From a virus: a stretch of DNA of 32,260 bases. The stretch is taken from positions 1 to 32,260 of IMG/VR virus record IMGVR_UViG_3300011115_000121; one strand, given 5' to 3'. The notes under the pieces are model-generated. The model was not told the origin of the DNA. It saw only the letters and a list, made by a program, of their open reading frames with translations, and did no database searches. The translations under genes were made by a program, and so were the position numbers. Positions within the stretch are counted from its first letter, which is position 1; each line of letters starts with the position of its first letter. Shown piece by piece: positions 20,101-27,615 of this stretch.

Positions 20101-20735
20101 GTGCCACCTTGGAAATTACCTCTAGCATTACCACCATACACACCGCCAACGGCTTGACCACCTTGAAAATTGGCGTTAGCTTGTGGATTGGCAACAGAGC
20201 CTTGTGCCGTACCACTAGCAACAGAGCCTTGTGCTAAACCATTGGCAACAGAACCAAGTGCTTGACCGCTTTGTGCATTTCCCGTGGCTGTGCCACCCGT
20301 GACATTACCAACCGCTTGAGTGCCTGTAAAACCACCCGCAGCCGATCCCATCCCTGTTAGATCAGGCGCACCCGCTATTTTTCCTGAATCAGCAAGTGAG
20401 AAAATTCCTAACGGGCCTGTATATTTGTATGGCGTGCTAAGAATGTTTGATGCACTTGCAAGAGCTTGTTCACCAAGGTTCGACATTCCACTTTGAACTC
20501 GTTGTTGTGATTCCAACGTGTTTTGTGCCGTTGGAGTCAAATTTTGAGTAATTGTGGGTTGATTTGTAACGGGATCAAACGTAACGGTTTGACCACCCAA
20601 CGGGCCAACAATGTTGGGGTTGTTTAAATAACCTTGCGTAATCGCTGTATCTTTGTTTGCTACGCCTTGGGCAGTAGCGGCAGCCGCGTAATCAGGCGTT
20701 GCGGGTGCGGATGGTTGAGGGCATAAGAAAGCCAT
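17151..20735 (-). CDS. Giant Gln/Asn/Ala/Gly-rich repeat virion protein with a C-terminal S74 chaperone-like domain
   Basis: A 1194-aa protein. Residues about 130-215 have short Gly/Ala/Gln repeats (GSVASGTAQGSV). About 247-371 is a run of 12-residue repeats (ANQYGLAQGNVA). About 495-1000 is a run of 18-residue repeats (AQNFGQGLAAQQAANSAI). A conserved segment (LRNQPLNEITGLMSGSQLQM) precedes a C-terminal peptidase S74-like domain starting SDRRLKSNIERIG (S1131, D1132) with GERQQGVMADEAEKVMPEAV. The S74 end suggests assisted trimerisation, or an ejected protein tagged by that domain. The extreme Q/N content suggests an extended or prion-like, possibly helical, rod. It follows a GNAT gene and precedes the core proteins. 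Confidence 0.75.
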   Translation of the reverse strand: MAFLCPQPSAPATPDYAAAATAQGVANKDTAITQGYLNNPNIVGPLGGQTVTFDPVTNQPTITQNLTPTAQNTLESQQRVQSGMSNLGEQALASASNILSTPYKYTGPLGIFSLADSGKIAGAPDLTGMGSAAGGFTGTQAVGNVTGGTATGNAQSGQALGSVANGLAQGSVASGTAQGSVANPQANANFQGGQAVGGVYGGNARGNFQGGTATGGVTGPTLQQSYGNYGAVQGGPDLGGYGSASSIGANQFGLSQGNVGANQYGLAQGNLTGGQFGSAANTAAANQYGLAQGNVSGTQFGLAQGNVGANQYGLAQGNVAGDQYGQAQGNVTANQYGLAKGDVAGDKFGLAQGDVAANQYGLAQGNVAANQYGLAGGINPSQYGLAQGGVQGVNLQQSLNNIGQINQNLNANNYLANNQLDLRNVAQMPVNAGTTGQAAIMSRLAPQLERQQRLNAQNLANQGLVAGGEAYKNAMLDQSQQQNDLLTQAALQGIGLDTAANQQGFSQALAAGQFGNTGIQQNFGNALAAQQAQNAAQGQGFNQQLQSGQFGNQAQLASFGVNLQNQQAGNQAISQNYGQALNAQQLANQAAAQNFGQGITAQNAANSAVAQNFGQGLAAQQAANSAIAQNYGQAMTSQQAANQAITQNFNQGLAAQQASNQAIAQNYGQGMTSQQAANQAVAQNYGQGMSSQQAENQAITQNFGQSLAAQNAANAAVGQNFGQGLAASNATNAAIGQNFGQGLAAQQAQNTAVGQNFGQGITAQNAANASVAQNFGQGMTASNAANAALAQNQNAALQQQAAANQAQAQQYGQAQSNAQFANQAQLAGFGANLQNQQAQNQAIAQNSAQGLAQQQAFNAAVGQNFGQNLQNQQAYNAAIGQNYQQGMGTQAAQNQAAAQNFGQNVTNQQLANQATAQNFGQNVTNQQLANAAVAQNFGQNVTNQQLGNQATQQNFNNALATQQAQNQALAQNFGQNVTSQQLANAAAAQNYQQGMGTQSAQNQALAQNQATAAQQQQLANAAVLQQYNQNLGSSQFSNNAALQALQAQLTLRNQPLNEITGLMSGSQLQMPQFQGYNPTNIAPAPVFAGAQAQGAADMQRYGIAQSGANALTSGLFGLGGAAMMAPVGTFSDRRLKSNIERIGTHKLGIGLYEYDIFGERQQGVMADEAEKVMPEAVVTHPSGYKMVNYGLLNG
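17730..19250 (-). repeat. 54-bp imperfect tandem repeats in the giant virion gene
   Basis: About 28 degenerate 54-bp units encode the 18-residue motif N-(F/Y)-G-Q-G-x-x-x-Q-Q-A-A-N-x-A-x-A-Q. Units differ at many third positions, so the array is old or under protein-level selection rather than freshly duplicated. A few units are longer, with a QFGNQAQLAxFGxNLQNQQ variant. Confidence 0.75.
19621..19995 (-). repeat. 36-bp imperfect tandem repeats in the giant virion gene
   Basis: About ten 36-bp units encode ANQYGLAQGNVx (with QFGxAQGN, DKFGLAQGDV variants). They are in frame and diverged mainly at silent positions and at the residue before each Gln. They form a module distinct from the 54-bp array further downstream in the gene. 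Confidence 0.78.
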
Positions 20736-20737
20736 GT

Positions 20738-21175
20738 TTATTCCTTAAATTCGTATGTTTCGCCTGATGGCTCATAGTTTGCTCTTTGAAGCAAAACGCT
20801 CAAATCTTGATTTTTCTTGTGGCTAATCATTATTTGGTGAACACCATTGACTTTGAGCATTTGCCCCGCTAACTTGAGCAGTTTGCAAATTCCAAGACCG
20901 CCCCGATGTTCGGGCAGTACATAATAAAAAACGTCTAACGCTTGCATTGCGCCATAAAAAGGCGATCTAAACACCATGAACCCCGCATGACCCGCTAATT
21001 CACCCGTTTCGGTGCGCAAGGTAAAGTATGCAAAATTGCCCGTTCTTTCTAGCTCAATCATGCCACCCAAATCACTTTTTAGGTTGGCATTACCATAAAG
21101 TTCAGTCCAATGTTTTCCAATAAGCACAACGGCCTCGGCTGAAACATCTGCAAATTTTTCCATCTTTGCGTTCAT
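20738..21175 (-). CDS. GNAT-family N-acetyltransferase
   Basis: A 145-aa protein. FYYVLPEHRGGLGICKLLKL is GNAT motif A with the acetyl-CoA pyrophosphate loop (R-G-G-L-G). Beta strands (GELAGHAGFMVFRS) precede it and a C-terminal LLQRANYEPSGETYEF strand follows. It transfers an acetyl group from acetyl-CoA to an unknown amine, perhaps a virion or host protein. Such genes recur in phage tail regions. The ATG at 21175 overlaps the upstream stop (ATGA); the longer frame to 21220 lies inside the neighbour. Confidence 0.82.
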   Translation of the reverse strand: MNAKMEKFADVSAEAVVLIGKHWTELYGNANLKSDLGGMIELERTGNFAYFTLRTETGELAGHAGFMVFRSPFYGAMQALDVFYYVLPEHRGGLGICKLLKLAGQMLKVNGVHQIMISHKKNQDLSVLLQRANYEPSGETYEFKE

Positions 21176-22716
21176 ATGCCAGCCCATCCTTGTTGGAAAA
21201 CCACATCGGTTGAGGCCCACTCAATTTGCAAGCCCTGTGAGGCCGATTTTAGTTGAATTCCCGCGCAGTAGCCAATGCCCGTAACGCCTTGCCAATTGTT
21301 TGTGATAATTGTTCCACCCGCCCACAATGAGTTATCCCAAAGAGATGTGTCCCACAAACCATAAGTAGTTGGGCTGAAGTTCAAACTTCCTGTTGTGTTT
21401 GAAACATCAAAATCAACATTCATGCCAACAAAAATAGAGGGCGCGCCATCTGTAAAAATAGATGGTCTTGCTCTTGTAAAGTATTTCTTTACACCACGGC
21501 TTTCATAATAATTAAACGCTTGCAAAGCAATTGCATTGATGTCGTTTATATCGTCAACGTATCCATTCCACGCCAAACCAACATACCCGTTACCACCAAA
21601 ATAAGGATTGTCGTTAAATGTTTCCCAACAATTAGCGCCCCATCCCGTAAACTTTGTCCATGACTTTGTGATGGTGTTCATCACAAATTGCTCTTGTACA
21701 CCCGCGCCAACAGGAACATTGATCCACAACGCATTGTTTTTGGCGTGATAAATCATAGTCCAACCAAATGAATCTTGATAAAGCGTTGTTACTTCAGTAA
21801 TAGCGCCTTGAATCTTGTCAGATAAATTTACCCTTGGATCAAGTCGGCTTGATTGCAATGCTGAAGCCAATGGCAATAAACCGTCCAAACTTAAAATCAA
21901 TAGGTCGCCACCATACTTGTACAAACAACGCCTAGAAACGGGCGCTCCTAGCTTCCAAACGCCCGCTAAAGCCCATGTGCTTGCGGATGCGGGGTCTGTG
22001 CCTCGGTAAACAATAATCTCGCCTTGTGACGTTACAAACACAAGGTTGTCGTCCACGCCATAACCCGCGTCAATTGTCCATGCACTAAGAGAAACAATGT
22101 AACCGCCCATTCGGGCAATGGAACTTAGGTCTAAAACTTCGGCAACGCCACCAACCGAGTTGGTAGGCAAATACCATGCTTTTAAGCTGTCTTTTTCAAT
22201 AAACCACACGCGGTTTTTAAACAACGTCACATTGTTTAATTTGTTTGTGGTTACGCCCGTGATTGCAATTGGACTACTTGATGCGTTGATACTTGCCCAA
22301 GTTGTGCCGTTGTACAGTAATGGGTCATCAACACCGTTGCAAGCGTAGAGAAAACTTCCTCCCGCAGTTGTGACGTTAATATGCTCAAAACGGCTATTAG
22401 TTAAGCCCGTCTTTTCAGCCGCGCCAACAGCGCCTTGCGTTGTGCAGTTGTAAATTTTGCCATCCGCAATACCAAACAACTTGCTTACCGTCCCCGTTTC
22501 ATACGCCATTAGCGTTTCAACTTGACCCGTGATCCCCGTTGACCATTTGGTATATCCACCGCGCAAGTTCACACTTGACACCGTTGGAAAGAAATTGGTC
22601 ATTGTCACCGCATCAGTGGGTGACATATTTGCCAATGAATCACGGACATTCCAACCCCCAACGGGCGCGGGAATACTCGCTACATTAGCGGCAGTCCTTT
22701 GGGCAATTTTTGGCAT
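21172..22716 (-). CDS. Tail hub / DNA stabilisation protein (P22 gp10-like)
   Basis: A 514-aa beta-rich protein beginning MPKIAQRTAANVASIPAPVG and GWNVRDSLANMSPTDAVTMT, with many repeated aromatic and glycine turns (GGYTKWSTG, NGVDDPLLYNGTTW). Length, position after the adaptor and overall pattern suit the P22 gp10-like hub that closes the portal channel in short-tailed phages. The ATG shares one base with the stop of the adaptor gene (22716). It is an inferred homolog; no unique motif is visible. Confidence 0.65.
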   Translation of the reverse strand: MPKIAQRTAANVASIPAPVGGWNVRDSLANMSPTDAVTMTNFFPTVSSVNLRGGYTKWSTGITGQVETLMAYETGTVSKLFGIADGKIYNCTTQGAVGAAEKTGLTNSRFEHINVTTAGGSFLYACNGVDDPLLYNGTTWASINASSSPIAITGVTTNKLNNVTLFKNRVWFIEKDSLKAWYLPTNSVGGVAEVLDLSSIARMGGYIVSLSAWTIDAGYGVDDNLVFVTSQGEIIVYRGTDPASASTWALAGVWKLGAPVSRRCLYKYGGDLLILSLDGLLPLASALQSSRLDPRVNLSDKIQGAITEVTTLYQDSFGWTMIYHAKNNALWINVPVGAGVQEQFVMNTITKSWTKFTGWGANCWETFNDNPYFGGNGYVGLAWNGYVDDINDINAIALQAFNYYESRGVKKYFTRARPSIFTDGAPSIFVGMNVDFDVSNTTGSLNFSPTTYGLWDTSLWDNSLWAGGTIITNNWQGVTGIGYCAGIQLKSASQGLQIEWASTDVVFQQGWAGI

Positions 22717-23627
22717 TACGGTGATGCCCCATAACCACTATCAGGGATATTGTCGTATCCCACTAAGATTGTCCCTGGCCTTGGCGCAAACGACAAATTA
22801 GCCGCAGACATATCCAAAGCAATTGCCGCTTCCATTTCTTCCAAATAGTTGCGATACATTGCCGTTGTGTCAAAACCTTTAGCCTCAAAATATTTGAGCT
22901 TGGTGCAAAGAACCATCAAACGGTCAGGGTAAATGCAAGTATCGGTGTCAACGGTAAACGATGTTTTTGGAACATCCGTGGCACTATTTGCCCAAGAATT
23001 TGCACGGTATTCGTAACCCAAAAACTCAGCGTTAGAGAAGCCAGGCCATATTTGGAAATACTTGCTAAACAAACGCCACCGAATCCGTGGGCCTGTAGCA
23101 ATGTAACCCGATAGCAACCACTCCCATTGTTGGGCATCTTCAGGGCCTAACATTTCCCAATGCTTGTCTTTATCCCACATTGTCCTTGGGATGATCGCTT
23201 CATAGTCGCTAGGAAACGCATACTTCATCTTTTGGAAGTACACGGTTGCGCTAGTTCCCGCAGCGGTTGTTTTTCTATCAATGGTGACAGTTGTGCCAGA
23301 ATCCACCGTTTGAATAAAGGTGTTTTGGTCGATCCCCGTGCCAACCACCATGTAAGTGCTATCCAAACCCGTTGTAGATGGGATACCCGTAATGGTCGTT
23401 CCACTACTACTCCATGTGCCTGTAGTGGTTAAATATTCGGTATAGAACTGCTTTTGCTTTGTAAGAGTTCGCCAAGGATGTTTGCGCAAGAATTCGTATC
23501 CACTTGCGTTCATTAACGCAAGAATTTGGATAACGTCTTGATTAGTATTTCCAGCAACACTTGTCGGTGTTGTCACGCCTAATTCATTGGTAACTTGCTG
23601 CACTAACTGAAGCATAGTGCTAGACAT
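22716..23627 (-). CDS. Head-tail adaptor (P22 gp4 / tail tubular A-like)
   Basis: A 303-aa protein. The N-terminal helices (MLQLVQQVTNELGVTTPTSV, then DVIQILALMNASGYEFLRKH) resemble adaptor proteins that form the dodecameric ring below the portal. A beta domain (WSSSGTTITGIPSTTGLDST to TVYFQKM) is inserted, and YPDRLMVLCTKLKYFEAKGF with NYLEEMEAAIALD finishes the fold. Its place between capsid-side and hub genes fits. Confidence 0.68.
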   Translation of the reverse strand: MSSTMLQLVQQVTNELGVTTPTSVAGNTNQDVIQILALMNASGYEFLRKHPWRTLTKQKQFYTEYLTTTGTWSSSGTTITGIPSTTGLDSTYMVVGTGIDQNTFIQTVDSGTTVTIDRKTTAAGTSATVYFQKMKYAFPSDYEAIIPRTMWDKDKHWEMLGPEDAQQWEWLLSGYIATGPRIRWRLFSKYFQIWPGFSNAEFLGYEYRANSWANSATDVPKTSFTVDTDTCIYPDRLMVLCTKLKYFEAKGFDTTAMYRNYLEEMEAAIALDMSAANLSFAPRPGTILVGYDNIPDSGYGASP

Positions 23628-23630
23628 AAT

Positions 23631-24161
23631 TTAGACCTCTTTTTTAGGGCGGCCTCGTGTTTTTTCAGACAACAAGGCTTTCATTTGCTCTTGCAATTCT
23701 TTCAACTCAGAACGGGTTTGCTCTAATTCAAATGAACTTTCACTTTGATTGCGACGCAAAAGATATGCTCTTGCCTTTTCACGCAATCCAACAGCGCCCA
23801 TCCCAACGCGCTGCAATTGAGCATCACTTGCCGTAGCAACTTGCTCAACTGTTTGAAACTTTAGAATTTGCAGTTCAGCCATCTGACTGTCTGTAAATTC
23901 TTCAGGGCGATCTAGATGCCAATTTTGCAAAGTTGTGCCAATGATCGGCCCACCTTCTGAGTTTTGCATTTGATAGTGCAGCCATTGACGGGGAAAGCGC
24001 TCTTTATGGTCATCACGAACAGGTTGTTCAATGATGTTGTACTTATCGCCTGGAACCATAATTCGCACAAACGGGGTGTCTTTGTACGGTGCTTTATCAA
24101 ATGTATAAAACTCAACGTGCAGATGCGTATCTGCGTTTGCAATATCGGAATCTAGTGCCAT
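23631..24161 (-). CDS. Conserved head-region protein with a coiled-coil tail
   Basis: A 176-aa protein. The N-terminal ~100 residues are beta-rich (YTFDKAPYKDTPFVRIMVPG, GPIIGTTLQNWHLDRPEEFT). About 140-170 is a coiled coil (SSFELEQTRSELKELQEQMK). It ends with RGRPKKEV, an AT-hook-like basic tail. Similar proteins stand between capsid and adaptor genes in podoviruses, without a firm role; a head-completion or scaffold-like job is inferred. Confidence 0.62.
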   Translation of the reverse strand: MALDSDIANADTHLHVEFYTFDKAPYKDTPFVRIMVPGDKYNIIEQPVRDDHKERFPRQWLHYQMQNSEGGPIIGTTLQNWHLDRPEEFTDSQMAELQILKFQTVEQVATASDAQLQRVGMGAVGLREKARAYLLRRNQSESSFELEQTRSELKELQEQMKALLSEKTRGRPKKEV

Positions 24162-24178
24162 TTTTTATCCTGTGGGGA

Positions 24179-24541
24179 TTAAGCTGAAGTGACGGATGCC
24201 CAAGTTGTTGCGCTTGGAGCAAAAAGAATCATACTCTTTGCTGTTGCCAATGTAACAGATGTCGCTGCTGCATTGATAGTTGAGCTTGTATTGTAAGGGT
24301 AAACCGTAATCGTTTGACCCGAGTCATTACGAATACCAATCATTGCGCCCGCTTCGGTAGGGGGCAATTTAACGCCCGTTGAAGCAGAGGAAGTTGTGAT
24401 TGTGTTGAACACCGCAGACAACAGTTTTGCATCAGCGGCAGTTGTGCCCGTTGCAACAATGGCAACCGCGCCATCGCCCGCAATGGAAACCGTTGACAAA
24501 GGCGAGTTACCCGCGCCTAAAATTCTTGATGGAATAGCCAT
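24179..24541 (-). CDS. Capsid decoration or head fibre protein
   Basis: A 120-aa protein rich in Ala, Ser and Thr, predicted all beta (MAIPSRILGAGNSPLSTVSI; GIRNDSGQTITVYPYNTSST). Its composition and position beside the capsid gene suggest an outer-capsid or fibre-like accessory protein. The terminator at 24557-24583 lies directly upstream, so its level is probably lower than that of the capsid protein. The function is not proven. Confidence 0.6.
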   Translation of the reverse strand: MAIPSRILGAGNSPLSTVSIAGDGAVAIVATGTTAADAKLLSAVFNTITTSSASTGVKLPPTEAGAMIGIRNDSGQTITVYPYNTSSTINAAATSVTLATAKSMILFAPSATTWASVTSA

Positions 24542-24556
24542 ATTAGTTCCTTAATT

Positions 24557-24583
24557 AAAAAGAGGCGGTTTTTATGCCGCCCC
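24557..24583 (-). terminator. Intrinsic terminator after the capsid genes
   Basis: On the minus strand, GGGGCGG and CCGCCTC (24583-24577 and 24568-24562, one G.U pair) form a 7-bp stem with an 8-nt loop, followed by TTTTT (plus A at 24557-24561). It separates the capsid and 98-aa genes from the genes downstream and probably lets the former be expressed at higher level. Confidence 0.75.
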
Positions 24584-24590
24584 TTTTATT

Positions 24591-24887
24591 TTACACAGAT
24601 GCTTTAGAGAACCATGCAACGTCACCAGATGCTAGGGCAACTGCGGGAGATGTATATGAACCTCCTGAAGCTGTTACCAAGAATGTGGTTGCGTTGACGG
24701 TGCAAGCGGTTGTTGAGGCGGTAATTGTTGCATTGGCTTGACCCAACACATAAATTTTGCCATCAGAACCGAATACTTCAGCACCCAAAGGGCCAAATGT
24801 AGGAACAGCCGTTCCAGCGCTGTTTGTGTTGGTGTTGACGATGTTGTTAAAGTCAATACCAATGAGGGGGGTGATTGTATATGCCAT
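24591..24887 (-). CDS. Small capsid-associated protein
   Basis: A 98-aa beta-rich protein (MAYTITPLIGIDFNNIVNTN; VFGSDGKIYVLGQANATITA) rich in Thr and Ala. A strong AAAGGAG site precedes its ATG and it lies 14 bp after the capsid gene, so high expression is expected. It is probably a capsid decoration protein. It ends right at the terminator at 24557-24583. Confidence 0.62.
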   Translation of the reverse strand: MAYTITPLIGIDFNNIVNTNTNSAGTAVPTFGPLGAEVFGSDGKIYVLGQANATITASTTACTVNATTFLVTASGGSYTSPAVALASGDVAWFSKASV

Positions 24888-24901
24888 GATTACATACTCC
24901 T

Positions 24902-25903
24902 TTAAGCGATCAGAACGCCACAGAACTGTGGGCCTGAGCTAGTTAAGTTACCAGCCCAACCAATCAACTTAACGATTGCGTCTTGGTTGACGGCTTGACG
25001 CTCGCCACCAATCGGCACAAAGTTGCGGTCAACGTGGGGACGGAACATCAAATATTTGGTGTTCAAGAACCACATATGGTTTGCAGTAGCGGCTGAACCG
25101 ATACCACCATCGAGCACAACATCAGATGCCATGCCCGCGCCATAGTATTTCAATGAAGCAAAACCCGCGCCTTGAGTGGAATTTCCACCATCAGTAACAC
25201 GTTGGATTGACTGCATAGACTGCAAATACAAACGGTAGTAGTTACTATCGGCAACGATCAAGTCAGGCTTGTCTGTGCCACGAATCAACTGAACAGCCAA
25301 AGAATCCATATAAGATTGGATGTTTGAAGCTGAAACAGCAGAACCGCCATCAGTCACGCCTGAATACTTGCTTGAACGCCAAAAGCTGTAGTTCGCACGG
25401 TTAATACCACCGTAAGTACCTGTTGAGGGTGCATCAGGAACTGCTGCGCCCAAACCTGTGATGTTTTTGCCGCTATTGCCTGTGCCATCTGTGTAGATGT
25501 CAGCGCCAATGCGGTTAGCCAATTGTGCCTCGGCAACCATCATGCGTCCGTCAAGCAGATCAATAATTGCCTCTTTGCCCGAGTTCTGGATCATTTCTAA
25601 GCCAGAGATGGACACAGCGGCAGCGTATTGAGTAATGCTAAATTGCGCAGAACTAATTGGGCTGTTTTGTGACACGTTCAGCACTTCGTAACCCGAATAT
25701 GAATTCGTGTTATTGGTTGTGCTATCGGTGTACATAATCTCTTGCAAGATCACATTACCGCCTGAAAATGTCTTCACATTTCCACGGTCTTTGAGTCTAC
25801 GCAAAAGGGCGTTGTTGTTTGTGACGTTATCAGCTAACTCACCAGTACGGCTTTGAATGTTGGTCGCAATGATGTCGCTGATACTGGAATTGGCAAATGC
25901 CAT
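24902..25903 (-). CDS. Major capsid protein
   Basis: A 333-aa protein following the scaffold gene. Marks: N-terminal helix and TNNNALLRRLKDRGNVKTFS, IQSYMDSLAVQLIRGTDKPD, and a C-terminal WFLNTKYLMFRPHVDRNFVP followed by IVKLIGWAGNLTSSGPQFCG, typical of HK97-fold capsids of podoviruses. A strong AGGAG site lies 7 nt before the ATG, in keeping with high expression. Length and position agree with a shell protein; no protease gene is visible, so assembly is probably scaffold-guided. Confidence 0.85.
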   Translation of the reverse strand: MAFANSSISDIIATNIQSRTGELADNVTNNNALLRRLKDRGNVKTFSGGNVILQEIMYTDSTTNNTNSYSGYEVLNVSQNSPISSAQFSITQYAAAVSISGLEMIQNSGKEAIIDLLDGRMMVAEAQLANRIGADIYTDGTGNSGKNITGLGAAVPDAPSTGTYGGINRANYSFWRSSKYSGVTDGGSAVSASNIQSYMDSLAVQLIRGTDKPDLIVADSNYYRLYLQSMQSIQRVTDGGNSTQGAGFASLKYYGAGMASDVVLDGGIGSAATANHMWFLNTKYLMFRPHVDRNFVPIGGERQAVNQDAIVKLIGWAGNLTSSGPQFCGVLIA

Positions 25904-25922
25904 AATAATTCTCCTATATCAA

Positions 25923-26882
25923 TTAAAGTCGTGCAGTTATTTGGTCAAATTGCTCTGCCAATAAACTACGTCGGTCTTGAGTATTGTTTTTGGTCGCCAT
26001 TCCTGGTGTGGAACTCTTTACCGAAACCGCATTAGCCCTTGCAGATTTCGCTGCTCGGTCTGCCGCTACTCGTTTTGCGTTAACCAATTCGGCCTGTTTG
26101 CTGACTTGTACGCTGTCAAATAACTCGGGGTCGAGGCGCACAGCTTTTTCATATGCGTCCTCTAACGTCTGCGCCACGCCACTCTGTAGGAGTTGGATCA
26201 TGGTCGGACGCGCTTCTTCAAAATGTTCGGCTTTAGAGCTAAATTTTTCAATTTCGCCTAAAAGCTGCTGATTTTGAGCTTGCTCTTGTTGCTGTTTCCA
26301 GCCATTCACCTCGCCACGAACATTATTTAGCTCGTTTTGGAGTGCATAAATCGTTGGGTCAACGCCTTGTTGGAAATTGACTTCATTTAAGTTTACTCCA
26401 TATTGTTGCGCTAATCTACTAAATAATTGCAATTTATCTTGCCCATTACTTGTCCGCAACATATGGTCGGCCTCTAACAAGGCTTTAACCGCTTTGGGAG
26501 TATCTAAACCCATCCCTTGAATTGTCTGCAAATAAGGGTTAACTACCTCGTTAATCTGATCTGCAAACTGCGCTTTAGAGATTAAAGGCTCAACGCCCTT
26601 GCGCATTTGTTCCTCACGTTGCCAAGCATATTCTTGCATCCTTGGGTCGGCAGTCTGCCAAACTTCGTGATAATCCTTTTTCCAACTAGCGGGCGCACGC
26701 TTCCAAACGGGTTCTTCTGCCGCTTCTTCTGCGGAATTTCCATTAGTAGAAGAAAATTTGCCCGAGTCCTCACGTTGGTATTTGGCGGGTTCGGCTTGCG
26801 CTACCTCATCAAATTGTTGTGAAAGTAACTCACGCCTAGCATCGGGCGCTTCTGTTGGCACAATGGGTTCTGTAGTATCCAA
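25923..26882 (-). CDS. Scaffolding protein
   Basis: A 319-aa, highly charged, coiled-coil-rich protein (W/E-rich PVWKRAPASWKKDYHEVWQT; NNVRGEVNGWKQQQEQAQNQ). It lies directly upstream of the capsid gene in transcription order, the usual scaffold position. It carries related short motifs at both ends: RRELLSQQFDEVAQAE (16-31) and RRSLLAEQFDQITARL (304-319). The C-terminal end of P22-type scaffolds binds the capsid protein, so the C-terminal motif may do the same. Confidence 0.8.
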   Translation of the reverse strand: MDTTEPIVPTEAPDARRELLSQQFDEVAQAEPAKYQREDSGKFSSTNGNSAEEAAEEPVWKRAPASWKKDYHEVWQTADPRMQEYAWQREEQMRKGVEPLISKAQFADQINEVVNPYLQTIQGMGLDTPKAVKALLEADHMLRTSNGQDKLQLFSRLAQQYGVNLNEVNFQQGVDPTIYALQNELNNVRGEVNGWKQQQEQAQNQQLLGEIEKFSSKAEHFEEARPTMIQLLQSGVAQTLEDAYEKAVRLDPELFDSVQVSKQAELVNAKRVAADRAAKSARANAVSVKSSTPGMATKNNTQDRRSLLAEQFDQITARL

Positions 26883-26885
26883 AGT

Positions 26886-27227
26886 CTATCTCCTGTGATA
26901 TTTCATCTGATTGGCTTGCTCACGCAATGAATTCATTATCTTGTTGGCTTCATTGTGGGTCATATTGCCCAACTGTTGAGCCAAAACCTCACGCCTTTTC
27001 TCGCTAGAGGGGGCTGTGAGTTTTGTTTCCATTGATTCATTGCCCACCTCAATACATCCATTTGCTCTTAGATGTTCACGGTGTCGGCTTCGGCTCTGTA
27101 TCATCGAACCGTCAATCATTGATTGGTAAGGAGAAATGTCACCCATAATCATGGGCGCATCAATATCATCATTGGCTTTGTGTTTTTCAACCAATTCGCC
27201 ATTACGCATAACGTAAGTTGTTCTCAT
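26886..27227 (-). CDS. Conserved head-assembly-region protein
   Basis: A 113-aa protein. DISPYQSMIDGSMIQSRSRH with REHLRANGCIEVGNE is a pattern I recall from podovirus proteins between portal and scaffold genes, unnamed. It contains RREVLAQQLGNMTHN (78-92), akin to the end motifs of the scaffold. A role as a portal-scaffold linker or assembly chaperone is inferred. Confidence 0.68.
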   Translation of the reverse strand: MRTTYVMRNGELVEKHKANDDIDAPMIMGDISPYQSMIDGSMIQSRSRHREHLRANGCIEVGNESMETKLTAPSSEKRREVLAQQLGNMTHNEANKIMNSLREQANQMKYHRR

Positions 27228-27580
27228 AGTAACAAAATTTCCTCGTCATCTGATTCGATGTGGTCGTCCCAAATTAACTGCATTTTGTCCAAATTTGACA
27301 CCATTTTGTCGATGTCTGTCAATGTGACATTTTGCTTGGTTTTAATTGTAGCAAATGTTTCGGCATAAGGCGCAATTATTTCTTCGGGTATTTTGCCCTC
27401 AACAATGCGCTCGTAAGCCGCAAGAATCTCATCCCTGCGCTTTTTGTTCTTCTCTTGCTCACGTTTTAATTGTTTTTTGAGCTTATCGGGGCCAGGATCA
27501 TGGGTGTCATCAAGGTAAATTAGGGGGTTGTCCCATAAAGCAACGCCCCATTCACCTGTTCCCCATATGGCCTGTGCCAT
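27224..27580 (-). CDS. Uncharacterised late protein
   Basis: A 118-aa protein with a hydrophobic/aromatic N-terminus (IWGTGEWGVALWDNPLIYLD), a strongly basic stretch (KLKKQLKREQEKNKKRRDEI) and a helical C-terminus. I recognise no family. The start at 27580 has no Shine-Dalgarno site but overlaps, as TAATG, the stop of an 11-codon frame that begins at the portal stop, so its translation is likely coupled to the portal gene. Confidence 0.62.
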   Translation of the reverse strand: MAQAIWGTGEWGVALWDNPLIYLDDTHDPGPDKLKKQLKREQEKNKKRRDEILAAYERIVEGKIPEEIIAPYAETFATIKTKQNVTLTDIDKMVSNLDKMQLIWDDHIESDDEEILLL

Positions 27581-27615
27581 TACGCAAGCCGCAAAAGTTT
27601 AGTGGTTTCAATCAT
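27580..27615 (-). CDS. 11-codon bridging frame (possible coupling peptide)
   Basis: ATG 27615 overlaps the portal stop (ATGA), encodes MIETTKLLRLA and ends in TAA that overlaps the next ATG (TAATG). An AGAGG element sits 7 nt upstream of it, inside the last portal codons. It most likely passes ribosomes to the next gene, which has no ribosome-binding site. It is too short for a family call. Confidence 0.35.
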   Translation of the reverse strand: MIETTKLLRLA

